From JAJVID01 sp050247435 (GTDB lineage Bacteria > Acidobacteriota > Blastocatellia > RBC074): a DNA stretch of 64,000 nt. The position numbers and the translations under genes are program-made. The DNA is taken from positions 1-64,000 of the forward strand of contig JBFWUF010000001.1 of assembly GCA_050247435.1 (NCBI GenBank), read 5' to 3'. This document shows positions 54,821 to 64,000 of this stretch, in pieces; the stretch's first letter is position 1; each line of letters starts with the position of its first letter. A model generated the notes under the pieces. The model was given only the letters and a program-made list of their open reading frames with translations, was not told the DNA's origin and did not search any database.

Positions 54821-55896
54821 TCCTTGACCGCGACCAACGAAATTCGCACCAGCGGCGGATTACCATGTGGAAAAATCAGATCCGGCTGCACGGTCGTGCG
54901 CGTTGGCGGCGAGTTGGAAAAGAACGTCGCGTAAGTTTCGTTCATCGGTTTGAATTCCCGGATGTCGTTCAGGTAAACGTTAGTGGCGACGGTGTGCGAA
55001 AGATCGGCGCCATGCGCGGCCAATCCCGCTTGCAGTTTCTTCATCACGGCCTGCACCTGCGCCTGCAGAGTCATTTCGTTCGCATGCGTACCGATACCGG
55101 TTTGCACGGAGCAGAAGATCGTGCCGCCATCAGCCGCGCAAAAGCTCGCCGAACCGTTTGCGCGTTTGACGCCTTTGCGCGCGGCGATTGCCGAGATCGC
55201 GGCTGCGGCGCTATTCGGCAATTCGTTCATTGGGATCATCGCCGGAGCCGACGCGCCGTAATCGTTGCGGAAGACGATCTGATCGTTCTTCAATCTCGCT
55301 TCGGTCAGTACCTTCTTCATCGCCGCTTCGGCTTCCGCCTGAGTCTTGCCGTAAACGGTGGAAAGATAGACGCGATTTCCGGTTTCGATTGCCGAACTCG
55401 CGTGGCCGAGCGGCTTCAGGCTTTTCAGCGCGAGCGTCTTCTTCATCTTCAAATCGCGCACGGCGACGACCGTCATCTCGACCGTGGTGTCAGTCGGCAT
55501 CTTCGCCGTCCCGATCACGACTCGCGCCGGAGGATTCTTCGGAAAGTATTCGGCGTAGACGCGGTCAACATCGGACAGCCAACCGATCTTTTCCAGATAA
55601 AGCTGCATGTGGACGACATGTTCCATCGTCAGCCCGGCGGCTTCAACAATCGCCTTGACGTTCTCCAGGCATTGTCGTGTCTGCGCGGCGACGCCTTCGG
55701 GCATCGCGCCGTTTGAGTCGCGCACGCCCTGGCCTGAAACGTACAGGTAATCGCCTGCGAATATGCCGGGGCTGTACGGGCCGACAGGCTTTGGGGCGTT
55801 GGCGGGCACGATTACTTTGCGTTCGGACGAGTAGGCAATCGCGCTCAACAGAATCAGGCTCGCAATAAAAATGGATTTGATCGTGGTTTCAACCAT
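54817..55896 (-). CDS. Exported tandem-RidA protein
   Basis: A 359-residue protein with an N-terminal signal peptide and two complete RidA domains. Domain 1 (about 22-135) runs from PKPVGPYSPGIFAGDYLYVS to NPPARVVIGTAKMPTDTTVE. The last domain (about 235-359) has NSPPTRTTVQPDL with the catalytic-type Arg. The middle (about 145-230) looks like a degenerate or partial domain. An intramolecular multi-RidA unit could mimic the usual trimer. Its stop overlaps the DUF5674 start. Confidence 0.85.
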   Translation of the reverse strand: MVETTIKSIFIASLILLSAIAYSSERKVIVPANAPKPVGPYSPGIFAGDYLYVSGQGVRDSNGAMPEGVAAQTRQCLENVKAIVEAAGLTMEHVVHMQLYLEKIGWLSDVDRVYAEYFPKNPPARVVIGTAKMPTDTTVEMTVVAVRDLKMKKTLALKSLKPLGHASSAIETGNRVYLSTVYGKTQAEAEAAMKKVLTEARLKNDQIVFRNDYGASAPAMIPMNELPNSAAAAISAIAARKGVKRANGSASFCAADGGTIFCSVQTGIGTHANEMTLQAQVQAVMKKLQAGLAAHGADLSHTVATNVYLNDIREFKPMNETYATFFSNSPPTRTTVQPDLIFPHGNPPLVRISLVAVKE

Positions 55897-55957
55897 GGCG
55901 GGCGAATTATACGGATGAGTTTCGATTCTTGAAAGGCGTATTGGTTATACAAAGTCT

Positions 55958-55986
55958 TGACGGCGCCGGAACCGAGGAGTATTTTT
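55958..55986 (+). promoter_or_regulatory. Sigma70-type promoter of the Oar-like receptor gene
   Basis: TTGACG at 55958-55963, exactly 17 bp, then TATTTT at 55981-55986, about 100 bp upstream of the ATG at 56090. A GGGAGG ribosome binding site precedes the start. Confidence 0.6.
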
Positions 55987-56089
55987 CGGGCGATTCAACA
56001 AGGCTAAGCTGGGAACGGAAGACACCTTACAAACAGACGATATTTCAACCAAAACATCACCATCACATTTCAACCGGGAGGACTGGCTT

Positions 56090-59000
56090 ATGACTTGTTA
56101 CGTCTACAGGCAAGGTTGGCGGAGGTTGTTCCCATCCCTGCTTATAATGTTTTCCGTCTTGATGCTCCTCAGCGCATTCAATAGGGCCGTTTCGGCCCAA
56201 ACGACTTCGACGACAATTCTCGGCGCGGTCAGCGATTCATCTGGCGCTGTGGTCGCCGGAGCGAAAGTCACCGCGACCAACACCAAAACCGGCGTGAAGC
56301 GCGAAGTCACGACTTCTTCGACAGGGGACTTCAGTTTTCCGCTGCTCGATGTCGGCGTTTACGACGTGACGATTGACGCGCAGGGGTTCAAGAGCGAAGT
56401 GCGCCGCAACGTCATCCTCGAAATCAACGAAAAAGTCCGCGTGGATTTTTCGCTGCAAGTCGGCGCGACGACCGAGAAGGTCGAGATCGTCGCCGAATCC
56501 GCCACGTTGCGTACCGATGACGCGACGCTCGGACAGACCATCGAACAACGCCGCGTCGAAGAGTTGCCGCTCAACAACCGCAACCTGGGCGCGCTCGCCC
56601 TCCTGCAACCCGGCGTGCAATACGGCCCGCGCAGCGGCACCGACGGCCAGGGCTTCGGCCAGCGGCAAGGCTCCCACGGCATTCCGATTCCGGGCATTGG
56701 CCTTTCATTCGTCGCCAACGGCCAGCGCGAGACCAATCAACACGCGACGCTTGACGGCGTGGTCGCCACCGAAGCCCGCGTCAACACCGTCCCGTTCAGT
56801 CCATCGGTCGAAGCCGTTCAGGAATTCAAAGTCCTGTCGGGCAGCTATTCGGCTGAGTATGGTTTCAACGCCGGGGCGCAGACGCTCATCGTCACCAAAT
56901 CAGGCGGCAACGATTGGCATGGTTCGGCGTTTGAATTTCTGCGCAACGACGTTTTTGACGCCGAGCACTTCTTCCAGAACTATTTCAACGCGCCGGGCGT
57001 GACGCGGTCGAAGAAGCCTTCGCTGCGGCAGAACAATTTCGGCGGCGTGCTGACCGGGCCGCTGTGGATTCCGAAGATTTACGACGGCCACAACAAGACA
57101 TTCTTTATGTTCAACTACGAAGCGCGCCGCCGTCGTGAAGGCGGATCAGCTCGGACGGCCAACCATCCGCCGCTGGCTTTCCGCAATGGCGATTTCAGTT
57201 CGCTGCTCAATCTGGTCAACGCGCAGGGCCAGCCGGCGCCGATCAAGATCGTTGATCCGCTCACGGGAACCGAGTTCCCCGGCAACATCATCCCGGCCAA
57301 CCGGATCAGCGCCTCGGCGAAAGAGTTGATGAAGTTCTGGCCGGAGCCGCAGCGCGTCAATGCGAACCCGCTGGTCGGCGTCAATTTCACCGGCTTCGAG
57401 CGGCGCACGCTCGACGACGATCAGGCTTTCGTCCGTGTGGATCACAACTTCAGCGAGAAGGACAAAATCTTCGGGCGGTACGCGTTCAACGACGTGACCT
57501 ATAGCGTGATTCCGGGCGACAACCCGAACTTCACCTACTTCGTCGCGGGGCGCAACCAGAACCTCGGCACGGCGTGGATTCACATCTTCACGCCGAATTT
57601 CATCAACGAAGCGCGGTACGGTTACAACCGCTCGGTTGACAACACGCTCAACACGCGCGCCAACAGCAACTTCGACGTCGAGGCGTTAGGGCTGACCGGC
57701 TTCCGCGTGGTCAACGACGGCAACCGCAAATTCACTCCGCGCGAAACCGGTGTGCCTACGATCACGGTCAATTCGTTTTCGACGCTTGCCGAACAGGACG
57801 GCGGCAACGGATTCGACTTCAACAACCTGCACCAGTTCAACGATAACGTCACCTGGAGCCACGGTTCGCACACCTCGAAATTCGGTTTTGATTTCCGCCA
57901 TCTGGCGCTCTTCCGCGGGGCGGCCAACGTGCCGCGCGGCGGCTTGAATTTCAACGGCGATATCGCCAACAACGGCTTCGCGGCCTTCCTGCTCGGCTAT
58001 CCCAGCACGACGGTCACGCCCGAAGGCCTGCCGCTGACCGAGACGCGGCAGAAGCGTTTCGCCGTTTACGCGACAGACGACTGGAAGGCGACGCGCAAGC
58101 TGACGCTCAATTACGGCCTGCGGTGGGAGTACAACACCCCGGCGGTTGACATCGAAGGCCTGTGGCGCAGTCTGAGCTTCACGCAACTGACCAACGGGCT
58201 GCCGACGGTCGTGCCGGCCATTGGGACAGAGTTCGAGTTTTACGAAGCGCAGAAGACGCTCTTCATGCCGCGACTCGGGCTGGCTTATCGCCCGACCGAC
58301 AACTGGGTCGTGCGCGCTGGCTTCGGCATTTATTACAACGTTCACCAGTTGAACAACTACACGATCCTGAATCTCAATCCGCCGAAATCCGGCACCAGCA
58401 ACTTTGCAAACAGCTCGGTCGGCGGCAAGATCACAAATACTCCGACCCAGCCGGTGCTTACTTACGCCGCGCCGTTCGGCGTGGTCAATCCGACCAGTTC
58501 AACCGGCATCAACGCGCTCAGCCCCGACAACAACCAGCCTTACACAACTCAGTGGAGTCTGGACGTTCAACGCCGCCTGCCGTTCGACGTGGTGCTTTCG
58601 GTCGGCTACGTCGGCAACAAGGGCACGCACATTGATCAAACAGTTGAATTGAACGCGCCCGCGCCGTCCATCCTGCCCAATCCCGGAGCGCGGCGTCGGA
58701 TTCCGTCGTTTGTTGACGGGGTGGGCGGGCCGGTCAGGCCGCTCAATCGTCTGCGCTGGCTCACTTCCGACGGCAATTCGTGGTATCACGCCTTGCAGGT
58801 CAACGCGCAGAAGCGGTTCAGCGGCGGGTTGCAGTTAGGCGTTGCCTACACCTACAGCAAGGCGTTGGGCGAGGGGTACGGGCGCAACGAAGGCGGCGGC
58901 GCGCTGCCGAATTCGTACCAGAACCCATTTAACCGCGCGGCTGAAAAGACCCGTTACGGTTTCGATTTCCGCCACAGCGCGGTGATCAATTTCCTTTACG

Positions 59001-59617
59001 AATTGCCCGCGCCGGGGCCGCTCGGCGAAGGCGTTGCGAAATACTTCTTCGGCGGATGGCAGACCAACGGCATCGTCGTGTTGCGTTCGGGCCTGCCGTT
59101 CACCGTCACGCAAACCAACACGCTCAACATCATCGAAGGCCACGCCCGGCCCGACCGTTTGAAGAGCGGCAAGCTCGACAACCCGACTGTCAACAAGTGG
59201 TACGACCCGGACGCCTTCCGCGTCGTCACTTGCCAGCAGCCGGGTGCGACCACTGGGCCGAACGCGCCAGCCGGACAGGCGCTCAACAGCTACCTGGCGC
59301 AGTTCTGTCATTACGGCAGTTCGGGGCAGGGGATTCTGGAAGGCCCCGGATTCAAGAACGTTGACTTCTCGTTGTTGAAGAACATTTCGATCACTGAAAA
59401 AGTCCGGCTGCAATTCCGCGCGGAGATTTTCAACATCTTCAACACGCCGCAATTCGCCGTTCCCGCTACCGGGCTTAACGCCTCGACGGCTTTCCTGCCG
59501 ACGGCGGCGGGCGGATCCTTCCCGACGCAGGTCACGCCGTCGCGCGGGCCGGGTTCGATTTCGAGCCTCGTCGCGCCGATGCGGCAGATGCAGTTCGGGT
59601 TGAAACTTTTGTTCTAA
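56090..59617 (+). CDS. Oar-like TonB-dependent receptor with carboxypeptidase-regulatory domain
   Basis: A 1175-residue outer-membrane protein. A signal peptide is followed by a carboxypeptidase-regulatory-like Ig fold (TTILGAVSDSSGAVVAGAKV, GDFSFPLLDVGVYDVTIDAQ), a plug domain (RVEELPLNNRNLGALALLQP) and a 22-strand type barrel ending in aromatic residues (MRQMQFGLKLLF). This OmpA/Oar type is greatly expanded in Acidobacteriota and is thought to import polymers or peptides. It is followed by a Tat-exported PLP enzyme. Confidence 0.92.
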   Translation: MTCYVYRQGWRRLFPSLLIMFSVLMLLSAFNRAVSAQTTSTTILGAVSDSSGAVVAGAKVTATNTKTGVKREVTTSSTGDFSFPLLDVGVYDVTIDAQGFKSEVRRNVILEINEKVRVDFSLQVGATTEKVEIVAESATLRTDDATLGQTIEQRRVEELPLNNRNLGALALLQPGVQYGPRSGTDGQGFGQRQGSHGIPIPGIGLSFVANGQRETNQHATLDGVVATEARVNTVPFSPSVEAVQEFKVLSGSYSAEYGFNAGAQTLIVTKSGGNDWHGSAFEFLRNDVFDAEHFFQNYFNAPGVTRSKKPSLRQNNFGGVLTGPLWIPKIYDGHNKTFFMFNYEARRRREGGSARTANHPPLAFRNGDFSSLLNLVNAQGQPAPIKIVDPLTGTEFPGNIIPANRISASAKELMKFWPEPQRVNANPLVGVNFTGFERRTLDDDQAFVRVDHNFSEKDKIFGRYAFNDVTYSVIPGDNPNFTYFVAGRNQNLGTAWIHIFTPNFINEARYGYNRSVDNTLNTRANSNFDVEALGLTGFRVVNDGNRKFTPRETGVPTITVNSFSTLAEQDGGNGFDFNNLHQFNDNVTWSHGSHTSKFGFDFRHLALFRGAANVPRGGLNFNGDIANNGFAAFLLGYPSTTVTPEGLPLTETRQKRFAVYATDDWKATRKLTLNYGLRWEYNTPAVDIEGLWRSLSFTQLTNGLPTVVPAIGTEFEFYEAQKTLFMPRLGLAYRPTDNWVVRAGFGIYYNVHQLNNYTILNLNPPKSGTSNFANSSVGGKITNTPTQPVLTYAAPFGVVNPTSSTGINALSPDNNQPYTTQWSLDVQRRLPFDVVLSVGYVGNKGTHIDQTVELNAPAPSILPNPGARRRIPSFVDGVGGPVRPLNRLRWLTSDGNSWYHALQVNAQKRFSGGLQLGVAYTYSKALGEGYGRNEGGGALPNSYQNPFNRAAEKTRYGFDFRHSAVINFLYELPAPGPLGEGVAKYFFGGWQTNGIVVLRSGLPFTVTQTNTLNIIEGHARPDRLKSGKLDNPTVNKWYDPDAFRVVTCQQPGATTGPNAPAGQALNSYLAQFCHYGSSGQGILEGPGFKNVDFSLLKNISITEKVRLQFRAEIFNIFNTPQFAVPATGLNASTAFLPTAAGGSFPTQVTPSRGPGSISSLVAPMRQMQFGLKLLF

Positions 59618-59624
59618 ATCTCAA

Positions 59625-59707
59625 TGTCCGACAAGCTGCCAGCTTGTCGTCGCTTCCGGAATCGGCCCTCCGCCGGAGCCTGCGACAAGCTGGCAGCTTG
59701 TCGGACA
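59625..59707. repeat. Perfect inverted repeat between receptor and PLP-enzyme genes
   Basis: 25-bp arms (59625-59649 and 59683-59707) are perfect inverse copies; each arm is itself palindromic around GACAAGCTG/CAGCTTGTC. It begins 8 bp after the receptor stop codon and ends 21 bp before the next ATG. It may terminate or attenuate transcription between the two genes. Confidence 0.85.
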
Positions 59708-59727
59708 ATTTCAAAAGAAGGTGTCAC

Positions 59728-60960
<1,233 letters not shown>

Positions 60961-60982
60961 CACTCGCCCGGTTCGACGTTTC

Positions 60983-61045
60983 AAAGTGGACTGGTATAAA
61001 AATGTAAAAGTGGAGCTTGTACAAGTCCACTTTTACATTTATTTT
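60983..61045 (+). promoter_or_regulatory. MocR/PdxR-like operator and promoter of PNPOx-like gene
   Basis: Three AAAGTGGA sites occur: a direct one at about 60983, a second in the left arm at 61000-61014, and an inverted third in the right arm at 61026-61040. The arms form a perfect 15-bp inverted repeat. Within it TTGTAC (61017-61022), 17 bp, TATTTT (61040-61045) is a promoter. AAAGTGGA-type repeats are the established binding motif of PdxR and other MocR-family PLP-sensing regulators, which often control PNPOx-like genes. Confidence 0.7.
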
Positions 61046-61079
61046 TTTGGGCGATCAAAACCACAAGGAGGTAACCCAC

Positions 61080-61784
61080 ATGGCCCAGACGGCGCTGACA
61101 ACCCGGACTGATGGATTTTCGCCCACTGCCAGAACCACTCTGAAACGATTGCCCGAACGCGGTTCTTACGACCGCGACTTGGTCTATCAAATTCTGGATG
61201 AAAGTTTTGTTTGTCACGTCGGATTCGCCGTTGACGAGCAGCCATACGTCATTCCTACCGCTTACGGCCGAGTCGGCGACAAACTTTACATTCACGGTTC
61301 GGCGGCCAGCCGGGCGATGCGGAGCTTGTCCGGCGGGATTCCCGTTTGCGTGACCGTCACGTTGGTTGATGGCCTGGTGCTGGCGCGTTCGGCCTTTCAC
61401 CATTCGATCAATTATCGTTCGGTGGTGATTCTTGGAACCGCGACGATGGTCGAGATAGCCGAAGAGAAGATGATCGCGCTTAGGGCGTTCACGGAACACG
61501 TCATCCCAGGCCGCTGGGATGACGTGCGTGAACCCAACGAACAGGAGTTGAAGGGAACCACCGTGCTGTCGCTGCCGTTGGTCGAAGTCTCCGCGAAATT
61601 CCGCACAGGCCCGCCGAAAGATGATGAGGAGGATATGGCGATCCCCGCTTGGGCGGGTGAATTGCCGTTGCGAATCGCGGCGGGCGCGCCAGTCGCCGAT
61701 CCGAATCTGGCTTCGGGCATCGAGCCGCCTGATTACGTCAGGCGATATTCCAGACAGAAGCAAACGACGAATGGATTAAAGTGA
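61080..61784 (+). CDS. Pyridoxamine 5'-phosphate oxidase family flavoprotein
   Basis: A 234-residue split-barrel flavoprotein of the PNPOx-like superfamily. Segments ILDESFVCHVGFAVDEQPYV, VIPTAYGRVGDKLYIHGSAA and VTLVDGLVLARSAFHHSINY are typical of FMN-binding members. It is longer than true PdxH and closer to the group encoded next to MocR regulators. Its reaction is uncertain. AAGGAGGT precedes the ATG, and a MocR-type operator lies in its promoter. Confidence 0.85.
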   Translation: MAQTALTTRTDGFSPTARTTLKRLPERGSYDRDLVYQILDESFVCHVGFAVDEQPYVIPTAYGRVGDKLYIHGSAASRAMRSLSGGIPVCVTVTLVDGLVLARSAFHHSINYRSVVILGTATMVEIAEEKMIALRAFTEHVIPGRWDDVREPNEQELKGTTVLSLPLVEVSAKFRTGPPKDDEEDMAIPAWAGELPLRIAAGAPVADPNLASGIEPPDYVRRYSRQKQTTNGLK

Positions 61785-61905
61785 GGCGTTGTCATTGCAA
61801 TGTCTCAAAACTGCCAGACAGTCGCTGTGCGTTGTGATAGAAAAACGGCTCGTTACTCAATCGAATTTCCAAAGGCGATAGTGGTTGAAAGAGGTTTGAC
61901 TAGAG

Positions 61906-63366
61906 ATGTTGATGTTGAACGAGCAGACGCGTGAAGAGTTGTGGCCGCGTTTGATTGAAGTCATTGAGAATTACCTGACGAAGATTGATTCGGCGCGAGT
62001 CGCGCCCGAACTCGATGTCGAAAAGATTCGCGGGGCGTTGGCCGGACGCGATTTCGCCGAACCAGTTGGCGCGGTCGAAGCGTTGGATTTCGTCGCCGAC
62101 GCGATGTGGCGGTTTCAGGTTCACACCGGGCACCCGCGCTATTTCGGGCTTTTCAATCCGGCTTCGACAACGATGGGGATCGCCGCTGACGCGCTGGTCG
62201 CGGCCTTCAATCCGCAACTCGCCGCGTGGAGCCACAGCCCCTTTGCGGCGGAAGTCGAGCAACACCTGATTCGCTCGTTCGGACAAAAGTTTGGCTACGA
62301 TCCTTCAGTGACCGGCGGCGTCTTCACGTCCGGCGGTTCGGAAGCGAACCACACCGCGCTGCTCACTGCGCTGACCAACGCGTTACCGGAATTCAGCGAG
62401 CACGGGTTGCGAGCGCTGACGGCTCAGCCGGTCTTTTACGTCTCTTCGCAAGGCCATCATTCTTTTTTGAAAGCGGCGCGGGCCAGCGGCCTCGGCGTGG
62501 CGGCTGTGCGCGAAATTCCGGTTGACGAAGAACTGCGGATGAAAGTTGGCGCGTTGACCGAACGCATTGCGCGGGACAGGGCCGAAGGCCTCAGGCCGTT
62601 GATGATCGTCGCAACCGCCGGGACAACCAGCGCCGGCGTTGTTGATCCGATTGATGAATTGGCCGGGGTCGCGGCGCGCGAAGGCGTATGGTTTCACGTT
62701 GACGCGGCGTGGGGAGGCGGGGCTGCGTTCGTCCCCGAATTGCGCCCGGCGCTCGGCGGAATCGAGAAGGCCGATTCGATCACGTTCGACGCGCACAAAT
62801 GGCTTTCAGCGCCGATGGGCGCGGGGCTTTACCTGACTCGCCATCCTGAAATTCTCAAACAAACTTTCGGTGTGGCGACGAGCTACATGCCGCGCGACGC
62901 CGCCGGGCTTGAAGTCGTTGACCCGTTCACGCATTCGATCCAATGGTCGCGGCGTTTCATCGGGCTGAAAGTTTTTATGTCGCTGCTGGTCGCCGGGTGG
63001 GACGGGTACGCCGAGGCGATTCGTCATCAGGCCGCGATGGGCGACCGTTTGCGGCGGCGGCTTCAGGATTCCGGCTGGGCCGTGGTCAACAACACGCCGC
63101 TGCCCGTCGTCTGTTTCGTTGACCGCGCGTTGTGGGAAGGCTCGACCGCCGAATATCTCGAAGCGGTTTGCCGGTCGGTGGTCGCTTCGGGCGAAGCCTG
63201 GCTTTCAATCGCGCGCGTCGGCGACGATAACAAACCTGTTCTGCGGGCGGGCGTCACCAGTTATCGCACGAACGCAGCGGATGTGGACGCGCTGGTCGAA
63301 TCGCTCAACCGCGCGCGGATTCGAGAAGGAGGGAGGAGCGCCCGGAATAGTTCCGGCGCGGCCTGA
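61906..63366 (+). CDS. Group II PLP-dependent amino acid decarboxylase
   Basis: A 486-residue enzyme of the aromatic-L-amino-acid/glutamate decarboxylase fold. It shows the substrate-site segment HTGHPRYFGLFNPASTTMGI, cofactor-binding TSGGSEANHTALL, and FHVDAAWGGGAAFVPE with the Asp that pairs with the PLP pyridine N. The Schiff-base Lys is in ITFDAHKWLSAPMGAGLYL. It releases CO2 from an amino acid; the exact substrate is not clear. It has no Tat signal and should be cytoplasmic. Confidence 0.92.
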   Translation: MLMLNEQTREELWPRLIEVIENYLTKIDSARVAPELDVEKIRGALAGRDFAEPVGAVEALDFVADAMWRFQVHTGHPRYFGLFNPASTTMGIAADALVAAFNPQLAAWSHSPFAAEVEQHLIRSFGQKFGYDPSVTGGVFTSGGSEANHTALLTALTNALPEFSEHGLRALTAQPVFYVSSQGHHSFLKAARASGLGVAAVREIPVDEELRMKVGALTERIARDRAEGLRPLMIVATAGTTSAGVVDPIDELAGVAAREGVWFHVDAAWGGGAAFVPELRPALGGIEKADSITFDAHKWLSAPMGAGLYLTRHPEILKQTFGVATSYMPRDAAGLEVVDPFTHSIQWSRRFIGLKVFMSLLVAGWDGYAEAIRHQAAMGDRLRRRLQDSGWAVVNNTPLPVVCFVDRALWEGSTAEYLEAVCRSVVASGEAWLSIARVGDDNKPVLRAGVTSYRTNAADVDALVESLNRARIREGGRSARNSSGAA

Positions 63367-63388
63367 AATTGCTAAACGTAGGAGAACC

Positions 63389-63862
63389 ATGACGCCACAA
63401 GACAGAAAAGAACTCATCGCTAAATACGCCGCCGGCTATGATGAAGTGGCCGGCGCGCTCGAAGGATTCCCGAAAGATAAATTGACCGCGCATTTGATTC
63501 CCGGCAAATGGAGCGCCGCCGAGATCGTCCAGCATCTGGCCGACAGCGAGATGACCAGCGCGATTCGGCTGCGGCGGTTGCTGGTCGAGGATAAGCCCGT
63601 CATTTACGGCTACGACCAGGATCTGTTCGCCACACGGTTGATGTACAACGAACGCGACATCGCGCCCGCGCTCGAAGCGTTTCGAGCCGCTCGCTCGACC
63701 ACCGTGCAACTGCTTGAACGGATGGCCGAAGCGGACTGGCTGCGCGAAGGCACGCACTCCGAGAGCGGGCGATACACGCCGGAAGACTGGCTGCGGATTT
63801 ACGCCGGGCACGCCCACGGACACGCCGATCAGATTCGACGGTTGCGCGAGAAGCTGTCGTAA
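63389..63862 (+). CDS. DinB family protein
   Basis: A 157-residue four-helix-bundle protein of the DinB superfamily. Metal-ligand His residues are visible in IPGKWSAAEIVQHLADSEMT and IYAGHAHGHADQIRRL. DinB-like proteins include thiol-S-transferases such as BstA; the substrate here is unknown. AGGAG precedes the ATG at 63389. A second DinB-like gene starts 64 bp downstream. Confidence 0.9.
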   Translation: MTPQDRKELIAKYAAGYDEVAGALEGFPKDKLTAHLIPGKWSAAEIVQHLADSEMTSAIRLRRLLVEDKPVIYGYDQDLFATRLMYNERDIAPALEAFRAARSTTVQLLERMAEADWLREGTHSESGRYTPEDWLRIYAGHAHGHADQIRRLREKLS

Positions 63863-63925
63863 TTGACCGGCGTCTATCAAAAGCCTGAGTGATTGGAAAG
63901 CCGCGACTCAAAACCAGGAGAAATT

Positions 63926-64000
63926 ATGACCAAACCAGACTCGACGGAGTACCCGCAGTATTTCGAGAAATACATTTCGCTCGTGGCCGAAGGCGAGATC
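63926..64000 (+). CDS. Second DinB-like protein, N-terminal part (cut by window edge)
   Basis: An ATG at 63926 preceded by AGGAG opens a frame that runs off the window: TKPDSTEYPQYFEKYISLVA. The YPQYFEKYISLV pattern is typical of the first helix of DinB-family proteins. With the gene before it this forms a tandem pair. Only 25 residues are visible. Confidence 0.75.
   Translation, partial: MTKPDSTEYPQYFEKYISLVAEGEI

Noticed and set aside
59644..59727. N-terminal extension of the SelA-like protein
   Set aside because: This stretch is the right part of a perfect inverted repeat. The ATG at 59728 has a ribosome binding site and starts a Tat-type signal.

Overview
This 64 kb window is a GC-rich bacterial chromosome segment, most likely from an Acidobacteriota (Blastocatellia- or Solibacter-like) genome. 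This is inferred from gene content. There is a giant exported protein with the 'Solibacter C-terminal' (TIGR03437-type) domain, an Oar-like TonB receptor with a carboxypeptidase-regulatory N-terminus, a DUF1549/DUF1553 cytochrome protein with its DUF1501 partner, many exported peptidases (M28, S9, S15), and a TIGR02999-like ECF sigma factor coupled to a Ser/Thr kinase. Housekeeping genes present are lysS, guaB, carA, lepB, typA and a rodZ-like gene. I saw no tRNA, rRNA, CRISPR array or transposase.

Layout. 1-2.1 kb: two tandem paralogous secreted proteins (the first cut by the window edge), each with its own near-identical sigma70 promoter and a leader hairpin. 2.2-11.9 kb: housekeeping block (Lol/FtsX-type permease, lysS, a DUF4177-like remnant, a small membrane protein, gph, a DUF255 thioredoxin-fold protein, rodZ-like, guaB, a small coiled-coil membrane protein). 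11.9-19.4 kb: the most unusual region. A minus-strand signalling locus (ECF sigma, kinase-TIR, DUF4384 tail, CHAT protease-like gene) is broken in the middle by a 4 kb three-gene cassette. The cassette holds a GT-A-like protein, a tandem 2H-phosphoesterase-like protein and a LacI-family regulator, and its promoters share a GTAG-S-CTAC palindrome. Both flanks are decayed: the CHAT gene has several frameshifts, and the DUF4384 tail follows two in-frame stops.

19.7-31.2 kb: alpha/beta hydrolase, carA, a TPR membrane protein, lepB, a YggX-like protein with two CxxC motifs, a ferritin-like protein, typA and two exported peptidases. 31.9-38.5 kb: an 1882-residue surface or secreted protein with LamG, FG-GAP-like, Ig-like and TIGR03437-type domains, then an antitoxin/PIN toxin pair. 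38.5-50.0 kb: S9 and S15 hydrolases, a CBM9-like protein, apbE, the PSD1-type DUF1549/1553 protein, a Uma2 nuclease and the DUF1501 protein.

50.2-64 kb: a minus-strand run of mostly exported proteins (an unknown protein, two tandem DUF362 proteins, a RidA, a small protein, DUF5674, a tandem-RidA protein), several linked by ATGA overlaps. A plus-strand series then encodes an Oar-like receptor, a Tat-exported SelA-fold PLP enzyme, a PNPOx-like flavoprotein under a MocR/PdxR-like operator, a group II PLP decarboxylase and two DinB proteins. The shared theme of this end is PLP chemistry, imine/enamine detoxification by RidA, and Tat export.

At least nine separate inverted-repeat elements of several sequence families lie between or inside genes. 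Three have invaded coding sequence and are translated, one of them forming the signal-peptide-like N-terminus of ApbE.
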